DNA of 7,415 nucleotides from a bacterium (GTDB lineage: Bacteria > Desulfobacterota > Deferrisomatia > Deferrisomatales > BM512): assembly GCA_009724975.1 (NCBI GenBank), contig SRXB01000096.1:1-7415 (forward strand). The letters run 5' to 3'. Numbering within the stretch: the stretch's first letter is position 1; each line of letters starts with the position of its first letter. Positions 1 to 5,578 of the stretch are shown here, piece by piece. The position numbers were made by a program, and so were the translations under genes. Under the pieces are notes generated by a model. That model did no database searches. It worked only from the letters and a program-made list of their open reading frames with translations, and was not told where the DNA came from.

Positions 1-3
1 AAC

Positions 4-79
4 GGGCAGGTAGCTCAGTCGGTAGAGCAGGGGACTGAAAATCCCCGTGTCGGCGGTTCAATTCCGTCTCTGCCCACCA
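4..79 (+). tRNA. tRNA-Phe (anticodon GAA)
   Basis: A complete 76-nt cloverleaf can be drawn. The acceptor arm pairs 4-10 with 69-75, including one G-T pair. The D arm is GCTC/GAGC, and the anticodon stem GGGGA/TCCCC encloses the loop CTGAAAA, giving anticodon GAA. The T arm pairs 52-56 with 64-68 around the loop TTCAATT. The discriminator is A76, and the 3' CCA (77-79) is encoded in the DNA. The anticodon arm closely resembles E. coli tRNA-Phe. It delivers phenylalanine at UUU and UUC codons. The promoter must lie left of the window. A terminator starts 4 nt after the CCA, so this is the last or only gene of its transcript. Confidence 0.97.
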
Positions 80-82
80 ATA

Positions 83-123
83 AAAACAAAGGGTTAGGCT
101 TAACGGCCTAACCCTTTTGTTTT
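83..123 (+). terminator. Intrinsic terminator after tRNA-Phe
   Basis: The core stem is GGGTTAGGC (91-99) against GCCTAACCC (106-114), nine perfect pairs around a 6-nt loop. Flanking A and T runs extend it (83-90 with 115-123, one T bulged). The 3' side is T-rich, as expected for a rho-independent terminator of the tRNA. The A-rich left flank means it could also stop transcripts from the minus strand. Confidence 0.9.
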
Positions 124-127
124 GTGC

Positions 128-172
128 GGCTAACATATGGCTAACCGCGTCTAGTATCTACCTATTTCTACC
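128..172. repeat. Short direct repeats phased at one helical turn
   Basis: GGCTAAC occurs at 128-134 and 139-145, an 11-bp period. TCTACC occurs at 157-162 and 167-172, a 10-bp period. The first motif also resembles GGCCTAAC in the right arm of the tRNA terminator (105-112). Repeats spaced by one helical turn can be protein-binding arrays, but nothing here identifies a binding protein. Confidence 0.5.
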
Positions 173-215
173 CTTACCACACCAAAACATAATAATTTTC
201 TGCGCTGAAGGGAGG

Positions 216-277
216 TTCCGCAAGATGGGCAAAGCTTTGTATCCATTCCCGTGACCTGATTCCGGCAATTTCCGCAA
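216..277. repeat. Three near-copies of TTCCGCAA
   Basis: TTCCGCAA is found at 216-223 and 270-277, with a one-base-longer variant, TTCCGGCAA, at 260-268. Three copies within 62 bp of non-coding DNA is more than casual, but the unit is short and chance cannot be excluded. No function is assigned. Confidence 0.4.
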
Positions 278-342
278 TCCTTTATGTAATCTCAACGGCT
301 CCCAACCAACCGCGAAATCTCCTGCCCGCTTTTTGCACCTAT

Positions 343-366
343 AAAAAAGGGAGCCTTTCGGCTCCC
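343..366 (-). terminator. Intrinsic terminator of argC
   Basis: Read on the minus strand, a seven-pair stem GGGAGCC/GGCTCCC (360-366 with 349-355) closes a GAAA tetraloop and is followed by six Ts (348-343). It begins about 25 nt past the argC stop codon. This is a textbook rho-independent terminator and ends the leftward transcription unit. Confidence 0.92.
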
Positions 367-391
367 TTATCCATATCGCTAAATAAAAAAT

Positions 392-1426
392 CTACGGCGT
401 CAGCGCCTGACCCGCAAGCCCCGTCGTTTCGTCAAAACCCATCATGAGGTTGAAATTCTGGACGGCCTGGGTGCTTGCGCCCTTGGCGAGGTTGTCGATG
501 ACCGACATTATGACGACGCGGCCAGCGGCGGGGTAGTCGCGAACGGCCATCATGCAGCGGTTGGTACCGCGCACGAAAGCGGTGTCTGGAATGACCTCGC
601 CCGGGGCGACCTCGACGAAGGGGCGACCCTTGTAAAACTCGCGCCAAGCCTTTTCCATGTCGGCGCGTTTCACCCCAGCCTTCGGGACCGCGTAGATGGT
701 GGAGAGCATCCCCCTCGTCATGGGGATGAGGTGCGGCGTGAAGGCGACCTTCACGGATGCGCCCTTAGCCTTTGAAAGGTGGCTCTCTATCTCCGGCGCG
801 TGGCGGTGGCTGGCGACCTTGTAGGCTTTCAGGCTCTCGTTGGCCTCGCAGTAGTGAGTCGTCTGGGTGGCACCCCTCCCCGCGCCGGAAACGCCGGACT
901 TGGAATCTATTATTATCCCCTCGGCTTCGATGAGCCCTGCCTTGATGAGCGGGTAGAGCGGCAGGATGGAGGAGGTTGGGTAGCAGCCCGGGTTCGCCAC
1001 GAGTATCGCGCCCCGAATCTGGTCGGCGTAGATCTCCGCCAGTCCGTAAACGGCTTTGCGGCAGAGGTCTGGGTGGGGGTGGGGTCCGTAGGCGGCCTTG
1101 TATTCCTCGGGGTCGTTGAAGCGAAAATCAGCCGAGAGGTCAACGACCTTCTTCCCCTTCGCCAAGATTCTCGCAACCACTTCGGCGCTCGCCTCGTGGG
1201 GTAGGGCGGTGAAGAAAAAATCAGCCCCATCGAAGGCGCTGTCGTCGGAGTGATCGGAGAAGACGAGGTTGAGCGGCGAAAGCGCGGGGTAGCACTCCCA
1301 AAGGGGCTTGCCCACATACTGGCGGGAGGTGATGAGCGTTATCTCGGCCTTGGGGTGCGCGCTAAGGATTCTTATAAGCTCCGCGCCGGTGTAGCCGCTG
1401 GCGCCTATTATCCCTACTTTTACCAT
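392..1426 (-). CDS. argC: N-acetyl-gamma-glutamyl-phosphate reductase
   Basis: ArgC reduces N-acetyl-gamma-glutamyl phosphate to N-acetyl-glutamate semialdehyde with NADPH, the third step of arginine synthesis, in the cytosol. The 344-residue protein has the usual length. The N-terminal Rossmann fold carries the nucleotide-binding loop GASGYTG at residues 8-14. The catalytic cysteine is C148 in ANPGCYPTS, with the family SGVSGAGRG stretch at about 178-185. A HRHAPEIES motif at 207-215 carries the active-site histidine. The ATG at 1426 is chosen because GGGAG (1439-1435) lies 8 nt upstream. It lies downstream of rplM-rpsI on the same strand but behind a terminator ending only 17 nt before its start codon, so its transcription depends on readthrough or an upstream promoter I cannot identify. 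It has its own terminator. Confidence 0.97.
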   Translation of the reverse strand: MVKVGIIGASGYTGAELIRILSAHPKAEITLITSRQYVGKPLWECYPALSPLNLVFSDHSDDSAFDGADFFFTALPHEASAEVVARILAKGKKVVDLSADFRFNDPEEYKAAYGPHPHPDLCRKAVYGLAEIYADQIRGAILVANPGCYPTSSILPLYPLIKAGLIEAEGIIIDSKSGVSGAGRGATQTTHYCEANESLKAYKVASHRHAPEIESHLSKAKGASVKVAFTPHLIPMTRGMLSTIYAVPKAGVKRADMEKAWREFYKGRPFVEVAPGEVIPDTAFVRGTNRCMMAVRDYPAAGRVVIMSVIDNLAKGASTQAVQNFNLMMGFDETTGLAGQALTP

Positions 1427-1434
1427 TTTGGGCT

Positions 1435-1439
1435 CTCCC
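1435..1439 (-). promoter_or_regulatory. argC ribosome-binding site overlapping a terminator-arm mimic
   Basis: GGGAG on the minus strand lies 8 nt before the argC ATG and fixes its start. The surrounding minus-strand GGAGAGCCC (1438-1430) is a near copy, with one added G, of the descending arm GGAAGCCC of the rpsI terminator just upstream. It could therefore pair with that terminator's ascending arm, GGGCTTCC (1470-1463). The pairing is visible in the sequence; a regulatory role is inference. Confidence 0.6.
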
Positions 1440-1443
1440 GGAA

Positions 1444-1473
1444 TAAAAAAGGGCTTCCGCCTGGAAGCCCTTT
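1444..1473 (-). terminator. Intrinsic terminator after rpsI
   Basis: On the minus strand an eight-pair stem GGGCTTCC/GGAAGCCC (1470-1463 with 1458-1451) closes a four-base loop and is followed by seven Ts (1450-1444). It sits 34 nt after the rpsI stop and ends the rplM-rpsI unit. It leaves only 17 nt before argC, so it also occupies the argC leader. Confidence 0.88.
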
Positions 1474-1506
1474 GGTGATTCGCTCTTATAAAAGCTCTCT
1501 GGCGGA

Positions 1507-1896
1507 TTAGCGCTTGGAGAACTGGCAGCTGCGGCGGGCCTTGTGGTGGCCGTACTTCTTGGACTCGACGATGCGGGCGTCGCGGGTGAGAAGGCCTGCC
1601 TTCTTCAGCGAGTCGCGAAGCTCGACCTCGGCGGTCACGAGGGCGCGGGCGATGCCGTGACGAACAGCCTCGGCCTGGCCGGTGGGGCCGCCGCCGGAGA
1701 CGTTCACGGTCACGTCGTACTTAGCCAGGCGCTCGGTTATGGCGAGCGGGGTGAGTACGGCGCGCTGGTGGGCCTCGCGGGGGAAGTGCTGCTCAAGGCT
1801 TCTGCCGTTATTTATCACAATCTTTCCCTCGCCTTCAGAAAGGAATACGCGGGCGACTGCGGTTTTTCTCTTGCCGGTGGTGTTGGTCACGCTCAT
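1507..1896 (-). CDS. rpsI: 30S ribosomal protein S9
   Basis: S9 belongs to the head of the small ribosomal subunit, and its basic C-terminal tail reaches toward the P-site tRNA. The 129-residue product has the normal bacterial length. Family marks include TGKRKTAVARV at residues 7-17, the glycine-rich VSGGGPTGQAEA segment near 66-77, HGIARAL at about 80-86, and a basic tail with KKYGHHKARR followed by QFSKR. The invariant C-terminal SKR is intact. The ATG at 1896 is preceded by AAGGA (1909-1905) with 8-nt spacing. It follows rplM with an 18-nt gap and is surely co-transcribed with it. Two of its five isoleucines use ATA, unlike rplM. Confidence 0.98.
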   Translation of the reverse strand: MSVTNTTGKRKTAVARVFLSEGEGKIVINNGRSLEQHFPREAHQRAVLTPLAITERLAKYDVTVNVSGGGPTGQAEAVRHGIARALVTAEVELRDSLKKAGLLTRDARIVESKKYGHHKARRSCQFSKR

Positions 1897-1914
1897 CTTG
1901 TCCGTCCTTATTAA

Positions 1915-2343
1915 TTAGACTTCGAGGGGAAGGGGCTGCTGGGCCGCATGGGGATGCTCGGCTCCGGCGTAAACCTTGAGCTTTCCGAACATCTTTCTTC
2001 CAAGGGGATTTTTGGGAAGCATGCCCTTGACCGCGATCTTGATCACCTCTTCGGGCTTCTGGTCAATCATCTCGCGGGCGCTTCTGCCGCGAATGCCGCC
2101 GGGGAAGCCGGTGTGCCAGAAGTACATCTTCTGGTCAAGCTTGTTGCCGGTGAGGCGGATCTTGTCGGCGTTCACTACGACGACGAAATCGCCCGCATCG
2201 ACGTGGGGAGTATAGGTGGGCTTGTGCTTGCCGCGAAGCACGGAGGCGATGCGGCTGGCGATCCTGCCCACGGGCAGACCCTGCACGTCAACCACGAACC
2301 ATTCGGGATTGACGGTTTCGGGCGTGGCCATATAGCTCTTCAT
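1915..2343 (-). CDS. rplM: 50S ribosomal protein L13
   Basis: L13 is an early-assembling protein of the large ribosomal subunit that binds 23S rRNA. The product is 142 residues from the start chosen here, the same length as E. coli L13. It aligns along its whole length: WFVVDVQGLPVGRIAS near residues 15-30, RGKHKPTYTPHVDAGD near 37-52, NADKIRLTGNK near 58-68, and the signature VKGMLPKNPLGRKMFGKLKV followed by YAGAEHPHAAQQP. An in-frame ATG at 2358 would add five residues but has no ribosome-binding site and would overlap the GAGG that serves the ATG at 2343, so 2343 is preferred. It is the first gene of the rplM-rpsI operon, with its own promoter and a structured leader. Its seven isoleucines use five ATC, two ATT and no ATA, as expected for high expression. 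Confidence 0.97.
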   Translation of the reverse strand: MKSYMATPETVNPEWFVVDVQGLPVGRIASRIASVLRGKHKPTYTPHVDAGDFVVVVNADKIRLTGNKLDQKMYFWHTGFPGGIRGRSAREMIDQKPEEVIKIAVKGMLPKNPLGRKMFGKLKVYAGAEHPHAAQQPLPLEV

Positions 2344-2352
2344 GACTGGTAA

Positions 2353-2356
2353 CCTC
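2353..2356 (-). promoter_or_regulatory. rplM ribosome-binding site (decides the start)
   Basis: GAGG on the minus strand, 9 nt before the ATG at 2343, is the only good Shine-Dalgarno match here. It lies inside the first codons of the longer reading (ATG at 2358), which argues against that longer start. Confidence 0.8.
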
Positions 2357-2383
2357 ATCCATAACGGGAATTTTCGTCAAACC

Positions 2384-2417
2384 GCCCCCATCCGGCCATT
2401 GCGCCGGTGTAAGGGGC
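2384..2417 (-). promoter_or_regulatory. Hairpin in rplM leader (possible autoregulatory element)
   Basis: On the minus strand an outer stem GCCCC/GGGGC (2417-2413 with 2388-2384) encloses a small internal loop. An inner stem CCGGC/GCCGG (2407-2403 with 2396-2392) carries the hexaloop GCAATG. It ends 27 nt before the rplM ribosome-binding site, inside an untranslated leader of roughly 80 nt. In E. coli L13 represses its own rplM-rpsI mRNA. Whether this hairpin does the same here is inference. Confidence 0.5.
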
Positions 2418-2431
2418 TTCGAAAGCATGCC

Positions 2432-2460
2432 TTTATATCCGAAGAAAAAACCTTGCGCAA
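2432..2460 (-). promoter_or_regulatory. Promoter for rplM-rpsI
   Basis: On the minus strand TTGCGC (2460-2455) and TATAAA (2437-2432) are separated by exactly 17 bp. The -10 box matches the sigma-70 consensus at five of six positions and the -35 box at three of six. Transcription would start near 2425, giving a leader of about 80 nt to rplM. Confidence 0.6.
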
Positions 2461-2519
2461 GGGGAAACTTCACAAAAAATCTCAACAGCCCGACCAAAAA
2501 TTCCTTTTCATACCTTCCA

Positions 2520-2549
2520 TTGACTCTTTCGCCCGCTAGCGCCTACACT
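2520..2549 (+). promoter_or_regulatory. Promoter for the uppP-ftsK-lolA-rimO unit
   Basis: TTGACT (2520-2525, five of six to consensus) and TACACT (2544-2549, four of six) are 18 bp apart. Transcription would begin near 2556, about 28 nt before the uppP ATG. It points away from the rplM promoter, and the two -35 boxes are about 60 bp apart. Confidence 0.6.
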
Positions 2550-2571
2550 TGGGAAGCTTTGAATACCCCAT

Positions 2572-2577
2572 AAGGAG
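2572..2577 (+). promoter_or_regulatory. uppP ribosome-binding site (decides the start)
   Basis: AAGGAG is a strong Shine-Dalgarno match. The 6-nt spacing to the ATG at 2584 is good, while the 3-nt spacing to the upstream in-frame TTG is too short, so translation most likely begins at the ATG. Confidence 0.8.
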
Positions 2578-2583
2578 CACTTG

Positions 2584-3360
2584 ATGTTCGAGAGCATTCT
2601 TCTCGGTTTGATACAGGGCCTCACCGAATTTTTCCCGGTAAGTTCATCCGCCCACCTCGTAATGGTCCAAAGCCTTCTGCCCTCCTTCCCGCAGGTCGAC
2701 GTCCTCTTCGACGTAATGCTCCACATGGGGACGATTCTGGCGGTGCTGGTCTATTTCCGCCACGAAATCCTGGGTTTCCTCGGCTCTTTTCGCCCCGGCG
2801 GCTCGCCGGAGAAGCGAAAGGTCGTCTACATGGTTATTCTGGCGACCATACCGACGGGGATAATGGGGATAGCGTTCAGGGACTTTTTCCACGGGCTCTT
2901 CTCCTCGCCGCGGGCCGCCGCCGCCTTCCTGCTCGTCACCGGAGCCTTTTTGTGGATAGCCGAAAGCCTCTCCAAGGGCGACACGGGGATTGAAAAAATC
3001 GGCCCGAAAAAGAGCCTCGCCCTGGGGATTGCGCAGGGGATAGCGATAGCCCCGGGAATAAGCCGCTCGGGGGCCACCATCTCAGCCGCCCTACTCATGG
3101 GAGTGCGCGGAGTGGACGCGGCTCGCTTTAGCTTTTTCATGTCGATACCGGCGGTACTGGGCGCGGGGTTGGTGGAGCTTAAGGACTCGGGGCAGACGAC
3201 CCTTCCGGCCTCCGCTTTCGCCCTCGGCATTCTGGCCGCTTTCCTCTCGGGGCTTTTCGCGATAAATTTCCTCCTCGAAGCGATGAGGAAAAAGCGTTTT
3301 CGCTGGTTTTCGGTCTACTGCTGGGTAGTGGGCGTTTCTTTTCTGGCCTTGGCCCGCTGA
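2584..3360 (+). CDS. uppP: Undecaprenyl-diphosphate phosphatase (BacA/UppP)
   Basis: UppP is an integral membrane enzyme that removes one phosphate from undecaprenyl diphosphate, recycling the lipid carrier for peptidoglycan and surface polysaccharides; overexpression of the family gives bacitracin resistance. The 258-residue protein is very hydrophobic with several membrane segments. Active-site region 1 reads GLIQGLTEFFPVSSSAH at residues 8-24, holding E15, S21 and H24 of the family signature. Region 2 reads PGISRSGATI near 157-166, with R161. The position of the first glutamate of E. coli UppP (E17) is Q11 here, a variant I recall as common in the family. The ATG at 2584 is preferred over the adjacent TTG at 2581 because AAGGAG (2572-2577) is 6 nt from ATG but only 3 nt from TTG. 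ftsK follows after 20 nt. Confidence 0.96.
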   Translation: MFESILLGLIQGLTEFFPVSSSAHLVMVQSLLPSFPQVDVLFDVMLHMGTILAVLVYFRHEILGFLGSFRPGGSPEKRKVVYMVILATIPTGIMGIAFRDFFHGLFSSPRAAAAFLLVTGAFLWIAESLSKGDTGIEKIGPKKSLALGIAQGIAIAPGISRSGATISAALLMGVRGVDAARFSFFMSIPAVLGAGLVELKDSGQTTLPASAFALGILAAFLSGLFAINFLLEAMRKKRFRWFSVYCWVVGVSFLALAR

Positions 3361-3380
3361 AATGAGAGCGAGGAGCTTTA

Positions 3381-5576
3381 ATGGCTGACAACGGCGCGGA
3401 AAAAGGGAAAGGGCGGCTGGCCGAGAGGGTAAAGGCCGAACTGATAGGCATAACCCTCTTCATAGTGGCGGTCTTTTTCGCGGTTTGCCTTCTCTCCTTT
3501 TCCGCCACGGACCCCTCCTTCAACAACCTCACCGACCCGGGCGCGCAGGTCCAGAACGCCATGGGGCTTTTGGGCGCCTACATATCCGAGCTTATGCTCT
3601 ACCTGCTAGGCCAGTCCGCCTATTTCGTACCGCTGGCCATCTTCGTGGTAGCGATACGATTCATAATATTAAAACCCATCGAGCACATAGGGTGGGTGGC
3701 CTTCGGCTATGGCGCGATAACCGTTTTATACGCCGCCCTCGCCGACCTCGTCTTCGGCATGTCCACCTTCGACCGCGCCAGCCTTCCGGCGGGCGGGGGA
3801 ATAGGCGAAATAGTCACCAAAGGGCTCATTTTCCTCATAAACAGGCAGGGCGCATATCTCATCGTCCTCTCGGGGCTCCTCTGCTCCCTCATCTTCACGG
3901 TCAACTTCTCGGTCTTCGCCTTTGGCGGCGACCTAAAAAACCGCCTCGCCGCGTGGTGGGCCGAGAGGAAGGCCAAAAAAGCCGAGCGCAAGGAGGAGAA
4001 GGCCCGCCTGAAGGAAGAAAAACTCGTCACGGCGGCGATAAAATCGGAAGCGCTCAAAAAACCGCCGAAAATAGTCTCCGACAAGGAGCCGGAGCGACAC
4101 CTCCCCAAGGTTCAGGAAGCGTTCGACTTCATCCGCGAGGTGGACGGCTACACCCTCCCGCCCCTCGACCTCTTCGAGGGCAAGCCCGCCACCTCAAAGG
4201 GGCCGGATCAGGACTCCCTAATCCTCGCCTCCAAGCTGCTGGTCAAAAAACTGCAGGATTTCGGGGTGGAATGCGCCGTTGACACCGTCCACCCCGGCCC
4301 TGTGGTTACGATGTTCGAGATAAAGCCAGCGCCCGGAGTCAAGATAAACAAGATAGTGAACCTTTCCGACGACCTGGCGATGGCGCTTCGGGCGCAGTCG
4401 ATAAGAATAGTGGCTCCCATCCCAGGCAAGGACACCGTAGGGGTGGAGATTCCCAACGCCGAGCGTGAAATAGTGACCCTTGGCGAACTTTTGAACTCCC
4501 AGCAGATGCGCCAGTCCGATTCTCCCCTCTCCATCGCCTTGGGAAAAGACATCGCAGGCAACCCCGTCGTCGCCGACCTCGCCCGCATGCCGCACCTTCT
4601 TGTGGCCGGCGCCACCGGCTCCGGCAAATCGGTGGCGGTCCATGCCATGCTGGCGAGCCTCCTCTCCCGAGCCGCCCCCAAAGACGTGCGCCTCATCATC
4701 GTAGACCCCAAGATGCTTGAGCTTTCCGTTTACGACGGCATACCCCACCTCCTTTTGCCCGTGGTTACCGAGGCGAAAAAAGCGGCGTTGGCCCTGCGCT
4801 GGGCGGTCGCCGAGATGGAGCGACGCTACCGGCTTATGGCGGAGGGCGGGGTGCGCAACATCACCTCGCACAACAAAAAAGTCGAAAAGATGATAAAGAG
4901 CGGCGAGGTGGCCGAGGGAGAACGCCTTGCCGAGCACCTGCCCTTCATTGTGGTGATAATAGACGAGCTGGCCGACCTTTTGATGGTCGCGGCCAAAGAC
5001 GTGGAGGAGGCGATAGCCCGCCTCGCGCAGATGGCCCGCGCCGCCGGTATACACCTTATAGTCGCGACCCAGCGCCCCTCGGTCGATGTCCTAACCGGCA
5101 TGATAAAGGCCAATTTCCCCGCCAGAATCGCCTTCCAGGTGGCCTCGCGGGTCGATTCGCGCACCATTTTGGATTCCATAGGGGCGGAGGCGCTCCTCGG
5201 CGGAGGCGACATGCTCTTCATGCCGCCCGGAACGGCCAAAATAACCCGCGTCCACGGCTCCTTCGTGAGCGAGGCCGAGATAAGCGGCCTGACCTCCTTC
5301 CTAAAGTCCCAGGGAGAGCCCGAATACAACGAGGAGATTCTCTCCGACGAGGGCGAGGGCGGCGGCTACGTGGACGGTGAGGAGTTCGACGACCTCTACG
5401 ACGAGGCGGTGCGCTTCGTCACCGAGGCAGGGCAGGCCTCCACCTCGATGGTCCAGCGAAAATTCAAGATAGGCTACAACCGCGCCGCCAACCTCATCGA
5501 CATGATGGAGCGCGAAGGCGTCGTCGGCCCCTCAAAGGGCGCCAAACCCCGCGAAGTCCTCGCGCAAAGAGTCTGA
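3381..5576 (+). CDS. ftsK: DNA translocase FtsK
   Basis: FtsK is a septum-anchored hexameric ATPase that pumps chromosomal DNA during division and works with XerCD at dif. The 731-residue protein has three parts. Residues about 20-181 hold roughly four membrane segments (around 21-41, 61-97, 103-124 and 157-181). A short charged Lys/Glu-rich linker at about 184-215 is probably helical. The cytosolic motor follows. Its Walker A is GATGSGKS at 410-417 and its Walker B VVIIDELAD near 524-532 with D528 and E529, followed by ATQRPSVDVLTG. The last 60 residues (about 671-731) form the winged-helix gamma domain with STSMVQRKFKIGYNRAANLI, which reads polar DNA signals. Its linker is much shorter than that of E. 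coli FtsK, giving a SpoIIIE-like size. AGGAG (3371-3375) lies 5 nt from the ATG. lolA begins 2 nt after its stop. Confidence 0.97.
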   Translation: MADNGAEKGKGRLAERVKAELIGITLFIVAVFFAVCLLSFSATDPSFNNLTDPGAQVQNAMGLLGAYISELMLYLLGQSAYFVPLAIFVVAIRFIILKPIEHIGWVAFGYGAITVLYAALADLVFGMSTFDRASLPAGGGIGEIVTKGLIFLINRQGAYLIVLSGLLCSLIFTVNFSVFAFGGDLKNRLAAWWAERKAKKAERKEEKARLKEEKLVTAAIKSEALKKPPKIVSDKEPERHLPKVQEAFDFIREVDGYTLPPLDLFEGKPATSKGPDQDSLILASKLLVKKLQDFGVECAVDTVHPGPVVTMFEIKPAPGVKINKIVNLSDDLAMALRAQSIRIVAPIPGKDTVGVEIPNAEREIVTLGELLNSQQMRQSDSPLSIALGKDIAGNPVVADLARMPHLLVAGATGSGKSVAVHAMLASLLSRAAPKDVRLIIVDPKMLELSVYDGIPHLLLPVVTEAKKAALALRWAVAEMERRYRLMAEGGVRNITSHNKKVEKMIKSGEVAEGERLAEHLPFIVVIIDELADLLMVAAKDVEEAIARLAQMARAAGIHLIVATQRPSVDVLTGMIKANFPARIAFQVASRVDSRTILDSIGAEALLGGGDMLFMPPGTAKITRVHGSFVSEAEISGLTSFLKSQGEPEYNEEILSDEGEGGGYVDGEEFDDLYDEAVRFVTEAGQASTSMVQRKFKIGYNRAANLIDMMEREGVVGPSKGAKPREVLAQRV

Positions 5577-5578
5577 AG

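Larger units (their letters stand above)
124..342. other. Gene-free spacer between tRNA-Phe and argC terminator
   Basis: About 220 nt without a convincing gene. It looks more AT-rich than the flanking genes and has no protein family match I can see. It contains short direct repeats, listed separately. It also contains a nine-codon ORF at 225-254 behind a strong Shine-Dalgarno match (208-215), and a weak promoter-like pair (TTTCTA at 165-170, CATAAT at 188-193). No second copy of the tRNA 3' end was found in the window, so an attachment site cannot be shown. It is either plain intergenic DNA or the decayed edge of something once inserted at the tRNA. Confidence 0.6.

Noticed and set aside
4..342. 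Attachment site of an integrated element at tRNA-Phe
   Set aside because: No second copy of the tRNA 3' end and no integrase are present in the window, so only the suggestive repeats remain.
1485..1490. TATAAG on the minus strand as a -10 box for argC
   Set aside because: No acceptable -35 box is found at 16-18 bp. A start there would still lie upstream of the rpsI terminator.
1198..1934. GGGNAGGG matches (1198-1205 and 1927-1934) as FtsK-orienting KOPS sites
   Set aside because: About one match per strand is expected by chance in GC-rich DNA of this length. The consensus for this lineage is unknown, and two copies show no polarity pattern.
2288..2539. Small frames on both strands across the rplM-uppP spacer
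   Set aside because: They overlap the two promoters and the rplM leader or its start, and have no ribosome-binding site or recognisable protein.
3485..4282. A 265-codon plus-strand frame inside ftsK in another frame
   Set aside because: It is arginine-, proline- and histidine-rich low-complexity output of a shifted frame, and ftsK itself is intact across the region.
3932..4880. Repeated A6 runs in ftsK as programmed frameshift sites
   Set aside because: They encode Lys-Lys as AAA AAA in frame, do not fit the heptamer A AAA AAG in the right phase, and the full-length frame makes a normal FtsK.
4218..5054. Long minus-strand reading frame opposite ftsK, with others at 4208-4711, 4826-5329 and 3707-4108
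   Set aside because: They lie wholly antisense to a strongly conserved FtsK motor, have no family features, and are expected where a GC-rich gene leaves few stops on the other strand.
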